Source: Dromaius novaehollandiae (lineage: Eukaryota; Chordata; Aves; Casuariiformes; Dromaiidae). Taken from it: 64,000 nt of DNA. Each line of letters opens with the position of its first letter. The stretch's first letter is position 1. Shown here piece after piece: positions 23,506 through 35,730 of the stretch. Position numbers and translations under genes: made by a program. The DNA is taken from NCBI RefSeq assembly GCF_036370855.1, contig NW_026991398.1:1984001-2048000 (forward strand), in the 5' to 3' direction. Under the pieces are notes generated by a model. It worked only from the letters and a program-made list of their open reading frames with translations. It was not told where the DNA came from and did not search any database.

Positions 23506-26500
23506 GTCCTTCCTCCCCAGGAGAAACAGGGCTTCTCTTGTTTGGAGGCGGAGGCAGCTTTCAGTTGGGTCCATTTGATTTTATTACTTTGGCTCACTGA
23601 TGGTTTTCTGCTCTCTTCAGGTGCAGCCGTGGCAATTAGTCTAAAAGTTATCATCTCTTCCCCTTCTCACACATGCATGTAGGATAACGAAACCAAACGG
23701 AAAGAAAAGAGAAGCCACCAAAGTGGAGAGAAGCCAGATACTGCTAACACTGTGCCCAGGGTGGGAAAGGATTGCTTAGTCCTCAGCGCTGCCTGGGAGG
23801 AGACACAACACACACTTGGCATCGAGAGTTATCCCAGTTTCCTGGGCAGGAACAGCTCTGTCTGTTGGCGGTTCTGGTGATACCAACAGTCCGATAAATC
23901 GCATTTGTGCTTCCTTGCTTCATCCAAATCATGAGGAACTATTCACAAAAACATGTGCAGCAATCTTCTCTGTCGTCCGTCAGCATTTGCTGTCATTGGT
24001 TCCATCTCTATAACAAACACAGGAACTTTGTGTTTTTATTTTCAGTGAGACGCTGTTCAATTTATGCAGGTTCTTTTTCTCTTTGCCGTGTTCTTTTTTT
24101 TTGGGGGGGGGGGTTGTTTTCCTTCAAGGAAAGCTCTTAGCATATCACTCGCATTCATGCATTACAAGGTAAACTTCTTGCAAACATCAACTACAGGGCT
24201 TCAGCTTTTACCACTAGACATGTAGGAGCATTCCCAAATGGCTACCTACACCATTTTCCATGCAACACAATTTTTATTCTGGGTCAATATTTTTCTACTG
24301 TTCAGTGGTCTCTTTCAAGCCTTCATATATGAGCCCATCCCTAAAGCCTCGCTCCTGTGCATGCCTCGAGCATTTCCCTCACTCAGCTTTCAGCACCTGG
24401 AGTGGCCTTCTGAGGAGATATAGCTATTATCTGTGGAGCCACAAACATATGATAAGTATATCAACAGAAGCTGATTGTAATTTGGTCACCAGAGGCAGGG
24501 CCTGACTTAATCTTCCTCTGAGCTTTTGTGCTCAGCCAGCCTCCCAACAGCCTGTGTTCCCTCATGCCTGTTGCACCTGTTCTGAAGTGGCAGAAACCTT
24601 ACTCTTGAGGGGCTGTTTTCCCTCCCATTGCCCAGCTAAGTTGAGGGGTGGCATTCCTGTACATGTCTTGGATACCTCAGGGCATCTCCATATTGGCAGG
24701 GACAAGTGGGCAACTGAATCAAGCCTTTCCACTGAACGTGTCTGCATCTGAGAAGGTGAATCCCATCCCTCCTGTTCTCTCAGGTTTCTTGCAGAGGAGA
24801 ACTGTGAAAGCTGGTCTGATAGTCTCAGCCCCTCTAAAAAGTTGTAGGCTCTTCTTCAGAGGAAAGGTATATCATCTGGGCCTTATTTTCCCAGTACTTT
24901 AAGCAGAAATCATTACTTGCCTCTGCTTTCCTTTGCATCATTTCCCCCCCACAAACACATTTTAATTACTCATTTGTTCCCCACTCACTGACATAGCTCT
25001 TATGGACTGAGGCCTTGCATTTTCTTCCTTTCCTACCCCTAATCCTCTCTCTTTGCTTTACTCCCACAGTTCATGCTTACCATGGCCTCTGAAGCTCTCT
25101 CCATCTTTCTTTGCTTCCCCTCATCTGAATTCACAGAGGAAAGCATGTTTCTTGTTTGTTTGTTTGTTAATAACTGAACCAATACCATCCTGCTGCAGTG
25201 GGAGATGAGAAAACAAGGGTGTTGATAATAAAGAAAGCTTTCCTAAGAGTCACGTCCCATAGCCAGAAGAATGAACATGATATAACTTTAGAGTGACAGA
25301 AATCGGTCATGAAGTTCTGGGTACCCTTAATTCCCTGAGCATATAACTATAATCAGTGTGTAAATTCTCTGGGTGGCATTCATTGACCTTAGCTTCAGAT
25401 ATTTGAAGTATTGATCTCTAAGTCTTGGCGCAGTGATATTGGCTCTGTTCTGTACTTCAGAGCAGTATCTGCAGAGGATAATTCAGCCTCTGAAAACCGG
25501 TATCTCAGATGCCACTGGAAGTGGTTTCATCATTCCAGGATTCCTTTTCCTCCCCACAATAACTTTGCATGGGGATTGAAAGCAGGGACTTTCAGCAGCA
25601 GCGTGGGATGGGGTCTCAAGCAGAAACACAGTGAGTTCTTGACACACTCTGAGCCCCCAGACTAGGGGAGTGATGGATCACACAGAGCTCACTTGGGACA
25701 GTAACGGGCTTGGCTTGACTGTCCTTGGGTGGATGTTATCTTCCTTTCAGACAGAAATAATGAGTACCAGCAGGTGCAGGCCAAGCTTCTCCCTGATCGG
25801 TAATGAAGTATGTGAGCATGGATATTCCTGTATGAAGCAACCATTCCCCATTTCCTGAAGAGCTGGACTTCAGTCACCTCCTGCATCCCAGGGTGAGCTG
25901 AGCATGTGAACGAGATGTTCTTTCTAACGAGGTGCACAATTTTCTGGGGAATGACAAAGAAAGGGAAATCTGGAAAATACTATAGTTGAAAGTGGTATGA
26001 CAGAGAAAAGAACTTGAGATGTGAGAGATACCAAGGTGATACCTGAGGGTAAAAAGTATGAGCCGCATAGCTTGCTTTTCTTTGAGGGGATGCGTTGGAC
26101 CCAATGACCTCCACAAAAAACAAACAAACAAACAAAACATTTCCTTGAGTATCCCCAAATTTAATTTCTTTTTAAGAGTGAGTCCCCTGCGATTCACTTC
26201 AACAAACTTCTAGGGTCCAAATCTCTGCTGGTCAGGGAGATTTCATTGACAGTCAGAATCAGCCACATCAGAGAATGACAGATGCTCTTCTAAGATGGAC
26301 TCTTGAAACAGGTAGGATGACTCCCTCTCTGGAGATGTGGAGATGCTGGTCCCTTGTCATGGACTTGGGAGGGACCTGAGGTAACAGGTGAAGCTGAGGT
26401 GACTTTGACACAAGAGGGTCTGTGAATTCGTATGTGTAGGTGTTCAAGGCCATTTGAGGACGTCCTGCCTGGCCTCACACTGCCTCCCTGAAGGGCACAG

Positions 26501-29500
26501 GTTTTCTGTACATGATGTATACATGCCCATGGCACCTGGAGTACCACTAGATGCCTGCAAGAGGTACCATCCAAAGGAGCTTCCTCTTTTAGCCTGCCTT
26601 CACACCCAGTGAGGCATTTCTAGAGGGATACAACTCACCTTAAGTGAGTTGTCTGAATTAGCTCAAATGACTTGTATCCAACAGTAGATGTTTCTCCTAA
26701 CTACAAAGGAAGCTCAGGGAGAGACATCTCTATGGTAGCCATCCCCAGTGAGGTAACTGAGTGCCCCTAGCTCTGTTCTTCTTGGTTCAGAGAACTCCTT
26801 GACCCTTCTGTGGAATCACACTCCATCACTCCATCTTGACTTCTTGACTTCTGCATGAGGCAGAACTCTACACAAACTCCCTCTTCTCCTTTCCCCTCCT
26901 ATCAGGGCAGAGATTCTTCCCTCCCTTTGCTCAAACAAACAGGCAGTTACTGAGGCATGAAAAAAAATTGCAAATTACTCCTGCCTTCTCCACTTACACT
27001 CTAGATCATCACCTTTTCCCCCAAAAGGCATGATCCCTTGTGATATCCCATAAAACTCCAAACAACAGCACACACCAGAAGATAAGCCATCCAACAGCAG
27101 GACTTGCAATGTCAAGGAAGTCTTACTGCTGATAAGGCTCTGGAGATCAAAAAAGTAGGGAAAGGATATGTGGAGTGGAAGTTGTAGAATAATTTAGGAG
27201 AATGACTTGAAAAGAGGTCACAGACAGCAAATGTTCTGGTTTGGCGGGCTGGCAAGGCCAGGGGAGTGAGGTCTCTTCCCTCTAGAAAGCACTGACTCAG
27301 ACTGGGAGCATGAGGGTACTGAATGGTTCTAAGGTCTGGTCAGTGGACCCCAAGACTTTCATTCTCTGTGGAGCACCAGCGAATGGGACATATAAGCTTC
27401 TGTTATAGTCAATGGAGACCAGCTGCTTAAAGACAGGCATCTATGAACCAGAAGATTTAATCAGCTGGTTCTGAGCCAGCAGTGTCTGTTGTCTTTTCTT
27501 CCATCCCATGTAGGCATTTAAAATATCCTAGAATATCCTAGACTACTAAAAATAGCACTACATGCCCATGTTTCATCAACTAATCATTTCCCTACATTTG
27601 TTCAGCAAAAATGCTCTGTAAGCTCTGTGGACACTATTGGTCAGATCACTGCTGAATATAATGAGAGCTCAGACCACTTGCATTGCAGACACCAGCTTCA
27701 CTGTCTGGAGCTGAATCCCACTGCTGCACTGCAAATGTTCACATCAGAGTTAGTGTCTGCTGCCCCTTCAGAGTCAGGGGAAAAAGAATGGCACCTGCAG
27801 AGGATGATGAATTTAGGCAGTTTAGAGAGTGTCTTAGCACTGGAGGGCTCTCCATTTAGTAAAACATACCTGTCTCCACTTGTCTCTAGAGAGACCACAG
27901 TTTAGGTAAGAAAGGTAAAATAAGTATAGTGGAATCTGATCCAGAAGTTAATTGCTTGTTTTTTCAATGAACATTTCAGAAAAAAAAAAATCTCATTTTA
28001 TTTACTGTTTGTATCTAGAAAAACTAATAGCTATCAAGAAATCATACAGTGTGAGGTTACCCATTCAGCAGGAAAGACTAGATTTTATCATAGCTACTGG
28101 CATCTGAACTGCCTGATGAAATTTATTTTCACCTGTATTTTTAACATTTTAATGACAGATTTATAAATGCTTCTCTTAATCTGGTAAGGCAAGGCAAGTA
28201 AGAGGCAAGCTTTTTGTTTTTGAGGCCAGGTCTTACAGAAGCCAATGCTACTTAAATATGGAGGATTGCCTTTTATTGCACCTCCAAATAGACAGACATG
28301 GAAATAATTTCATTTAATCTTCAGCTTTTTCATATAACTCATTTAAACAACTTTAAGCCTAAATGGGTCATCCAATCTCTGCAGTCACTGGAGAGAGACA
28401 GAGCTATTGGGGCTTGAGTCATCTCATCCCTAAGGTCAGGATTCCTCTGAGATTCCACCTCCCTGTGGCTTCTGCAGAGCAGCTTAGGCTGTGTGGCTGT
28501 CTATTAGGTGACTGAACTTTGGGAAGATGAGTGCACCAATTGATACCAAAAGCAACATTCTTCAGTGTTAATGCACCATGAACCACAAAGCATCTGCTCA
28601 CTATGGGTGGACACTGACATAGCTAAAGTTAAGGCAAGGAATAAATAGTAAGATAACTGAAGAGAAGAAGAAATCATGAAGAGAAGCAAGGTGGAATAAT
28701 ACATAGATGTTAACATCAAGTAGGAGTGAAGGAACAGCCATCATCAGTTAATCCAAGTTTGCAGTGACTGAAAATAAAGGTCTTTGCAGGTTGATTTTAC
28801 CAGACCATCTCATGACAAAAACAAGACCTTTGAGGAATTGTGAGCCCTTGGAAAACAAACAAACAAACAAAACCTAATCATTTTCAAGGACAGAAATTGC
28901 TAGAAAGATTTTGATTTTGTTGGAAGGACCGCACAGATAAAAACGAAAAAAAAAAAACCAATTAAGTAATTGATTCTGGTTTTGTTGCAACAGACTCTTT
29001 GTTCTCAGCAACTTTGTGTTTCATGTGAGACACCTCATTTCAAACATACCATGTTTAAACACTGGAATCTCCCAAGTAATGATATAGTTATGACACTAAA
29101 GATACAATATGAGCACTTAGTAAAGAATGATGCAGCATTCTGAGGAAACCATAGCCTTTATTTTCAATGAGAACACACATTTGGAGAAATATAATAATGA
29201 ATCATCTCTCTGAAATCATGTACACCTCTTTCAGTTAAAGTTTTCCCAGAAAGTTAAAAAAAAAAAAAAAAAAAGAGTGAGAGAGGGAAAGAAACTTCTT
29301 AATTACCTTACATATTCAGATTTTAAAAACTGCAAAAATACTGTAATATATAAAGCCCAATCAATCTGTCTCTTCCCGTGCTGCAGGGTACTGTGAAGGC
29401 AGATTATTCTACTTTTTTTTAAAATGCACCAATCATCTGCATGCTTAAGTGAGCCCAATCCACAGCTACAGAGACAATTCATGTAGTTTACAATATAAAC

Positions 29501-30460
29501 CAAATCATAACATTTAACTGATGTGAAAAAAGGGTGAGGGGAGGAAGAAACTTCAGGAGGGGTCAAATCTAATTGATTTAGAGGTGTTTAGAGGTTCATA
29601 TTTCTCTCCAGAGTCCCCAGTGATTCTGACCATCCATACTTCGAAGCTCTTAGTTTGCACCTTATCTGGAGTGAGCCAATTAGTTCCCTTCATGGGAGAA
29701 TCTGGGTGCAGAAAAGAGATGCCAGAATTTACACTCTGCAGACAGAATGGATGCAAACCAGTCAGCATCACTTGCTCAGGTACTCTGACTCAGCCCCTGG
29801 AAGACACCACAAGAACAGAAGTGTAGCCTAAGGCACACCTGATGTGTGCAAGACACTCAGCCAGGCTGAGTCTACAATTAACAGACAGTATTCACCACTT
29901 CCAGAGGCCAGGTCAGTGCACCTATCCTGAGTTGTGCTGAATGACTGTGTGGAAATACCTTTCTTTCCACTCACTCTAGCAATAGCTCGTGGTAATCTCA
30001 AATACAGACACATCCTTTGCAGTGGCTAAAGCTAGGTGAGATGTATCCTGAACACCACAGTTCTTTAGAGAATGGGATTCAGTTGTCCACATGCAGGTGC
30101 CTTCTGCTTTTTGAGATGCCCTAAGGAGCCCAAGACATCTGTGCAGTTGTGACAAGGGACTTTGAGAGACTTGTTGCTTTCCAGAAAGGCAGGTGGAGGT
30201 CAACTAGGATATGCTGTGGCATCTCAAATGGCACTAGCCCCCATGTGACTGTGACTGGAATTTAGTCCCTTATCAATACAGACAATGGAGCTGAGAGAAT
30301 GATTCCCGTCATCCTCATGTAGATACCACCTGGCTGCTTACCTGAAGCATATTCCATGCACCACTGAATCTCATCCAAGGAGTCTAATCTAATCTGGCTA
30401 GTTTATCCATATGAACGCAAAGATCCTGCTCACATTTTTCAAGGATTGACTGAGTAACAG
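23505..30460. other. Gene-poor AT-rich intergenic region
   Basis: About 7 kb without a recognisable gene, RNA or large mobile element. Simple repeats seen: T9G11 at 24094-24113, GTTT repeats near 25155-25168, CAAA repeats near 26118-26136 and 28855-28878, A-runs near 27979 and 28945, and A19 at 29256-29274. Short open frames (about 60 to 107 codons) have no domain. Confidence 0.5.
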
Positions 30461-30463
30461 TCA

Positions 30464-31403
30464 TCATGAAGCTCGTGGGTTTCCTGCCCTCTTAGGCATC
30501 ACCAGGCCCCTGTGCAAAGCATTTTTGAAGGCCTCTTTCATTTGTTCATTCCTTAGGCTGAATATGAATGTGTTTAAAAGAGGTGTCACAATACTGGAGA
30601 ACACAGAGAGTATTTTGTTGACATGCAGAGAGGTCACCTGGGAAGGCCTGGCATAGACAAAGATGCCAAAACCTAAGGAAACAACAATGAAATGAGAAGC
30701 ACAAGTCGCAAATGCCTCCTGCCTGTCCTGAGTTGATGGGATCCAGAATATGGTAGAAATAATGTAGGCATAGGAGACCACAGTCGATGCCAAAAAGCCA
30801 AGGAGCAAGACCAGGACACCACAGAATCAATCAACTCAATAAGCTGGATGTCAGCACAAGCAAGGTGTAATAAAGGCGCACTGTCACAGAAGTAGTAATC
30901 GATTACATTGGGACCACAGTACGGCAACGGGGCTTTCAGAACCAGAGATGACAGAATCATGACAAAGCCACCCACCCAGGAGCCTCAAACAAGTTGACCG
31001 CATACCTTGCTTGTCATGATGCTGGGATACCTCAGTGGGTTACATATTGCCACATACTGGTCATAGGACATAACAGCAAAGACGATGAAGCCAGTTGTGC
31101 CCATGAGGAAATAGAAGTAGAGCTGGCTAAAGCAGCCAGCAAAGGAAGTGACCTTCTTCTCTGACAGGAAGCTTGCCAGCATTTTAGGAACCACAGAGGA
31201 AGTCATGGAGATTTCAATGAAAGACAGGTCACTGAGGAAGTAATACAGTGGCAATCAGTGTATACCAGGACAATGATAAGAGTGTTTTCCAAGACAGTCA
31301 CTAAATAAATAAGCAGGAACACAATGAAGAAGAGGATCTCCACCTCATGGATGTTAGGAAATCCCACTAGGATGAACTCTGTCACAGATGTCACATTCTC
31401 CAT
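30464..31403 (-). pseudogene. OR6-like olfactory receptor pseudogene
   Basis: Minus-strand OR remnant starting MENVTSVTEFIL (ATG at 31403) and ending just after the TM7 text 'FIFSLRNEQMKEAF'. Recognisable pieces are 'MSYDQYVAICNPLRY' (TM3 end, with Q for the R of DRY), 'YYFCDSAPLLHLAC' (ECL2), and 'RQEAFATCASHF' (TM6). Lesions: a frameshift with a few lost bases between TM1 and TM2 (about 31245-31255), an in-frame TGA at 30985-30987 near TM4, and a frameshift at about 30815-30830 entering TM5. 'TPLLNTFIFSLRN' also departs from NPxIYSLRN. It lies head-to-head, about 2.4 kb away, with the intact OR6-like gene and is probably its old paralogue. Confidence 0.9.
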
Positions 31404-31479
31404 CTCTGTGCATTCTCTGTCATGGGAAAGAACAACAGAGTAATGTAGAGTGTTGAATATTTTCTCAGGTGACATCTAG

Positions 31480-33750
31480 TAAGTTTTGGACATCCTGATT
31501 TTTAAAGAGAAGTCAAGTCCCTACACAGAGGTATTCAGGGTCAAGTTCATCACACCTAACTTGGACATCTGCACCTTCTGAGTTAGTCATCTACTACCAT
31601 TTTTTGAGGCTGCCTAGCCCTCCACAACTATAGAATGGTCCTGGAGTGACCAGTTCAGCCTAAGACATCTGTCTTTTCAACTGAGATTCATCATGCCTGA
31701 CTTCAGGTGCTTAATTTAGTTGCTCATAATTAGGCATCCAGTACCATTTGAGATGTCTCAGACATCCCCACAAAGCTAAAGTCTTAGATAACTGGAGGTC
31801 CCAATGTGCCAGCAGCTGAATGGAGCCTGCAGGTGCCCACCTACAGGGTACAATCAGTAGTGCCTAAAGGGCCATTCATCTGTTCTTGTCCAAAAATATA
31901 TCTTGTCCAAAAAACACAGGCCTACTTTGGTCTGTTTTGGCAATAACCTTTCTAGAGATGGAGTATATCCCATGCCAGCTCCCTGTCTAATCAAACAGGA
32001 GAGGAAGCCATCCCTAAAAGGTGATTCAGACCATTGCAGTCTGCCTCTCTCCATTGACAGCTGAGGAATGGAAGATGACAACCTTTGTGAAACAGCTGTC
32101 AGAGTTTGGTGCCACCAATCTTTGCCATTGCTCTTTCCTTAATATACAAAGGTGACATAGGTAGGTCTTTATTGCAAAGCTGCCTCAATTTCTCTGTAAC
32201 CGTCATTCAAAATTACCATGAAATCATAACACAAGAGAGACTACAGTGATATTGCTGTGGGTGACTGGGCTTGAGCTTTTGCTCAAACAATTACAGCCAG
32301 CGGCTAAATTTCAGCAAATCTTCCAGATGGACCCAGTGCAGAGATCCCCCTATGCCAGACTAGAGGCAGAGAGCAAGACAGAGCATTTGGGATCTAGGAC
32401 TAACCTGAGCCCCAAGTTAAAATGCCAATGCAATCATGGAGTATTGCCCACTACTGGGCTTCCCATTTTGCTCCCTGTATAAAAACCACGTGCTATGCTC
32501 TGAGACGGGGTCTAGGGGGACAACACAGTTTGTGGAGAACCTCTGTTTCACTGCTTAAAACCCATCATCCCCTCCTCCCACCCTTGCATTTTTGAGGCAT
32601 CCTATTTGTGGAGGCATCTGCTCCTTTCCTTTATATGTCTAAAACCAAATGCAAAGGTGGAGGGGAAAACGTCAGTATTTATTGCCTGTATTTTCCCTGG
32701 GCTTCCTTCTGTTAGACATGTTCTTTTGTCTGAAAAGGAAATTAACTACTAAATAAATTAGGAGATTTGAGATTGAAATAGGGAGTTTCATCTACTTCAT
32801 TGGAAGTGTCTGTGAGCAGCTGGAGTCCATACTCATTTTCCCTTGGCTCCCTATATAGTCAATGGAGATGAAGAGAGAGCTCTAGAGGTTGGGTCCTCCC
32901 AGACTATAACCAGCACGTGAAAGAAGTGTTACCAGTCTCTTCCAGACACTCTTCTCTCTCTGCCCTGACAATATGGGAGTCTGCTAACTTGCTCAAACTG
33001 AAGCGCCCAACTTTTAGACACCTAAAATATAACCCTGCTTCATGTTTTCTTTGTTCCAGATCCTTCCTGTTCCAAATAACCAAAAGGACAGCCTTTAGGT
33101 TTTTTGCATGAGATGATTCCCCCCTCCCCTAAAGGGAAAGCCACTTCCAGTGACTGAAGGGAACCTTAATGAATGTCACTATTTAGAGTATTAAAGAAGG
33201 CAAGCTATGCTTGTTCCCTATTTCCTCCCCTTCTCCGGAGAAAGAAGATGTGGAAGAAAGCAGGGGATTACAAAAGAGATACTCGATATTGGCTTGTTTC
33301 GAAATCAACAGCCTCCCAGATGTTCTGAATCAAAAAAGGCAAGTACCGAAAAGTAGAAGGAATATCTTTCAAAATGCATATATGAAGGGATGGTCTGGCA
33401 TGTGCAGATAACAGTAAGCATTTTTGCTGGGACATTAGTTTGGCTTTTGAAACACAGATGTGATGGATGTTTGCAATAAGTCAGAGTGAACTGGGAATTT
33501 CCAAGGCATGGCATGAAATAGTTCACAATCTCTTTAAAATATTGTGCTCTTGAGAAAGAATCCTTTGTGAGAGTTTGGAAAAGGTAGAAAGAAGACAGTA
33601 AAATCTCTGAAGACTGTAAATGTGAAACGGAGAAATCAGAGTGTGATGAATGGTTGAGAGGAATATTCTGTCTGTGTTGCATAGGAAGCAAGCAAGGGAG
33701 CAAAGAAGGAAGGATACAGCCTCCTGTGCAGACTGTGAAATTCTCACACT
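31480..33750. other. Intergenic spacer between divergent OR6-like gene and pseudogene
   Basis: No coding region recognised. As the spacer between two head-to-head receptor loci it may hold their promoters, but I see no definite motif. Confidence 0.4.
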
Positions 33751-33759
33751 TGTTTCTTC

Positions 33760-33795
33760 ATGCTCCTCTCTCAGCAGGATGTACTGAAATTGGGC
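33760..33795 (+). promoter_or_regulatory. Predicted 3' splice site and 5'UTR of OR6-like gene
   Basis: CTTGTTTCTTC followed by ATGCTCCTCTCTCAGCAG forms a strong pyrimidine tract ending in AG (33773-33774 or 33776-33777). The ATG at 33760 lies inside this tract, so it would be removed by splicing. The next in-frame ATG at 33796 gives a canonical OR N-terminus. Confidence 0.5.
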
Positions 33796-34731
33796 ATGGG
33801 ACCAGGAAATGAAACTGTAGTTGCTGAGTTCATCCTAGAGGGTTTCTCAGGGCTTGATCAAAGACTACAGCTGTTTCTGTCCCTGCTCCTTCTACTCATA
33901 TACCTGACAACTGTGATAGGGAACACAACGATCATTTTCCTCGTGTATGTGGATCACCACCTGCAAACCCCCATGTACTTTTTCATCAGCAATCTGGCAT
34001 TCCTGGAAATCTGGTTTACATCCTCCACAACTATCAAACTGTTGGTGATTCTGAGCTCTGGTAAGAGGACAATCTCATTAAGCAGCTGCTTTGCCCAATC
34101 CTATTTCTATTTTTCCCTGGGTGGTACAGAGTTCAATCTCCTTGTTGTCATGTCCTTTGACCGCTACGTTGCCATCTGCCAACCTTTGCATTATGCTGCT
34201 GTCGTGAAGCGGCAGCTCTGCACCCACCTCGTTGTTGCTGCTTGGGTCATAGGCTTCACACTCTCGAGTTCCTGCCTGGTCCTGCTCTCAAAGCTGACTT
34301 TCTGTGGCCCAAACAAGATCCACCATTTTTTTTGTGACAACTCTCCCTTGTTCAAACTGTCCTGCTCTGACACCAGCCTGCTTTGGAAAGTAGACTCTGT
34401 TTTCATATCATCTGTAGTGCTGGGTTCCTTATGTTTAATCCTGGTGTCCTACATGTGCATCTTCTATTGTATTCTGCACATGCCATCAGCATCTGGGAGG
34501 AAGAAAGCTTTTGCTACATGTTCTTCCCATCTCATCACTTTAGCCATCATATATGGAAGCTGCATTTTTCTCTATGCACGACCCTCAGAAGATGTTTCCT
34601 TGGAGACCAACGGAACTGTAGCTTTGCTGAACACCGTTCTGTACCCATTCTTAAACCCCTTCATCTACAGTCTCAGAAACAAGACTGTGAAACTGGCCCT
34701 GAAGAAAGCCATTGGCTGTGCAAAGGTGTGA
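33796..34731 (+). CDS. Olfactory receptor, OR6-like
   Basis: Intact 311-residue single-exon odorant receptor. N-glycosylation site NET at 5-7; GN at 42-43 in TM1; TPMYFFISNLAFLEIWFTS at 58-76, the 'LEIWFTS' style being typical of family 6; MSFDRYVAIC at 119-128; Cys98 and Cys180 for the conserved disulfide; ECL2 'HHFFCDNSPLFKLSC' at 176-190; KKAFATCSSHL at 236-246; PFLNPFIYSLRNK at 284-296. A longer reading from 33760 would add 12 residues, but that ATG sits in a likely splice-acceptor tract. It is divergent from the pseudogene at 30464-31403, which shares the same family text. Family assignment is by motif, without a tree, so the subfamily is left open. Confidence 0.95.
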   Translation: MGPGNETVVAEFILEGFSGLDQRLQLFLSLLLLLIYLTTVIGNTTIIFLVYVDHHLQTPMYFFISNLAFLEIWFTSSTTIKLLVILSSGKRTISLSSCFAQSYFYFSLGGTEFNLLVVMSFDRYVAICQPLHYAAVVKRQLCTHLVVAAWVIGFTLSSSCLVLLSKLTFCGPNKIHHFFCDNSPLFKLSCSDTSLLWKVDSVFISSVVLGSLCLILVSYMCIFYCILHMPSASGRKKAFATCSSHLITLAIIYGSCIFLYARPSEDVSLETNGTVALLNTVLYPFLNPFIYSLRNKTVKLALKKAIGCAKV

Positions 34732-34739
34732 CTTTTCCC

Positions 34740-35370
34740 CCAGTCATGATGTTTCTTGAGATAGCAATTTTAATTATGTGTCATATAAAATATCTCACAC
34801 ATATGTATGTAGCTACTAAATACAGGTGCCTCAGACTAAATACAGGTGCCTCAGGAGATTTATTTTCACATTGGATTGTAGTAATGAAAGGAAGAAATGT
34901 GAATTGTGTGTCTTGGTTAGAGGGGGTTATTATAAACAAAATCTTAAACATATTAATAGAATGTTGGAAACACACTTCTTAGGATTGGGGCATAGATTGC
35001 CAGTGGGTGCTGACACAAGGAAGCTTTCATAAGCTTTCTCAGGAAATTTAGCTGAAAACTCTGGGGACAATGTCCCAGGACTGTTGAGAAAAGCTCAAAA
35101 CATCTTCTCTCCCTGAATAACAGAAGATGCTAAGCACAAAAATTAAGCTCCAGGCTGGGTCCTTCTGCATTGCAGTGAAGGATGTGGTGGCCCTGGTCTA
35201 CCCACCCAGGCCCACAGCTCCACCGGCAATGTGCGGTTAGGGTATGCAGGCAGACAACTAGGCTCTGGCTTGAGGTTGAGATAACTGACTAAATTGTCTA
35301 CTACATATGTGCTTGAGTACATACGTAGTAAAACTGGGACCAATGAGGAAAAAAACTACTTAGAGATGGA
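34740..35370. other. Intergenic, no gene seen
   Basis: 3' flank of the OR6-like gene. A short duplicated 18-mer (CAGACTAAATACAGGTGC-type) occurs at about 34823-34855. Nothing else recognised. Confidence 0.4.
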
Positions 35371-35730
35371 CTGTTTATTGCAAAGGGGATAAAGCTGGCA
35401 AAAGGGAGGGATCAGTTGGATCATGGAATAAAAAGCACGGGAAAATGGAGGGAGAGGGAATAAAAGGGCCCAGTTTTGTGTAAGCAAGCTGCTGGCAAGT
35501 ACACTTGCCTGGCCAAGCTGTGTGCCTGGTCACTGCGGTCTGCCTTAGCGTCATATTAAATCCTATTCCTAGATATTTTCTGGGTGAGCATGCTCTCTGT
35601 TCTGTGTGAGTGCATGTGTGGAAGGCTTGCAGCCCTCAAGGCAGCCAGCTGCCAGGGACACCCGTGCAAGGGTGCATGTGAGGTCTCCTGCAAGCTTTGA
35701 GTCTCATTAGCTGGTGAGCAAAAACAGGAC
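35370..35730 (+). mobile_element. Possible LTR or retroviral promoter segment
   Basis: Contains GGAATAAAAGGGCCC (TATA-like, near 35457-35471) and ATATTAAATCC (possible poly(A) signal, near 35552-35562) about 90 bases apart. This is the U3-R-U5 order of an LTR. No termini or target-site duplication could be fixed and no matching partner was seen in the window, so this is tentative. Confidence 0.3.

Noticed and set aside
23041-23682. 213-codon frame with a 20-residue repeat
   Set aside because: Direct by-product of a 60-bp tandem array; other frames and the opposite strand are open too.
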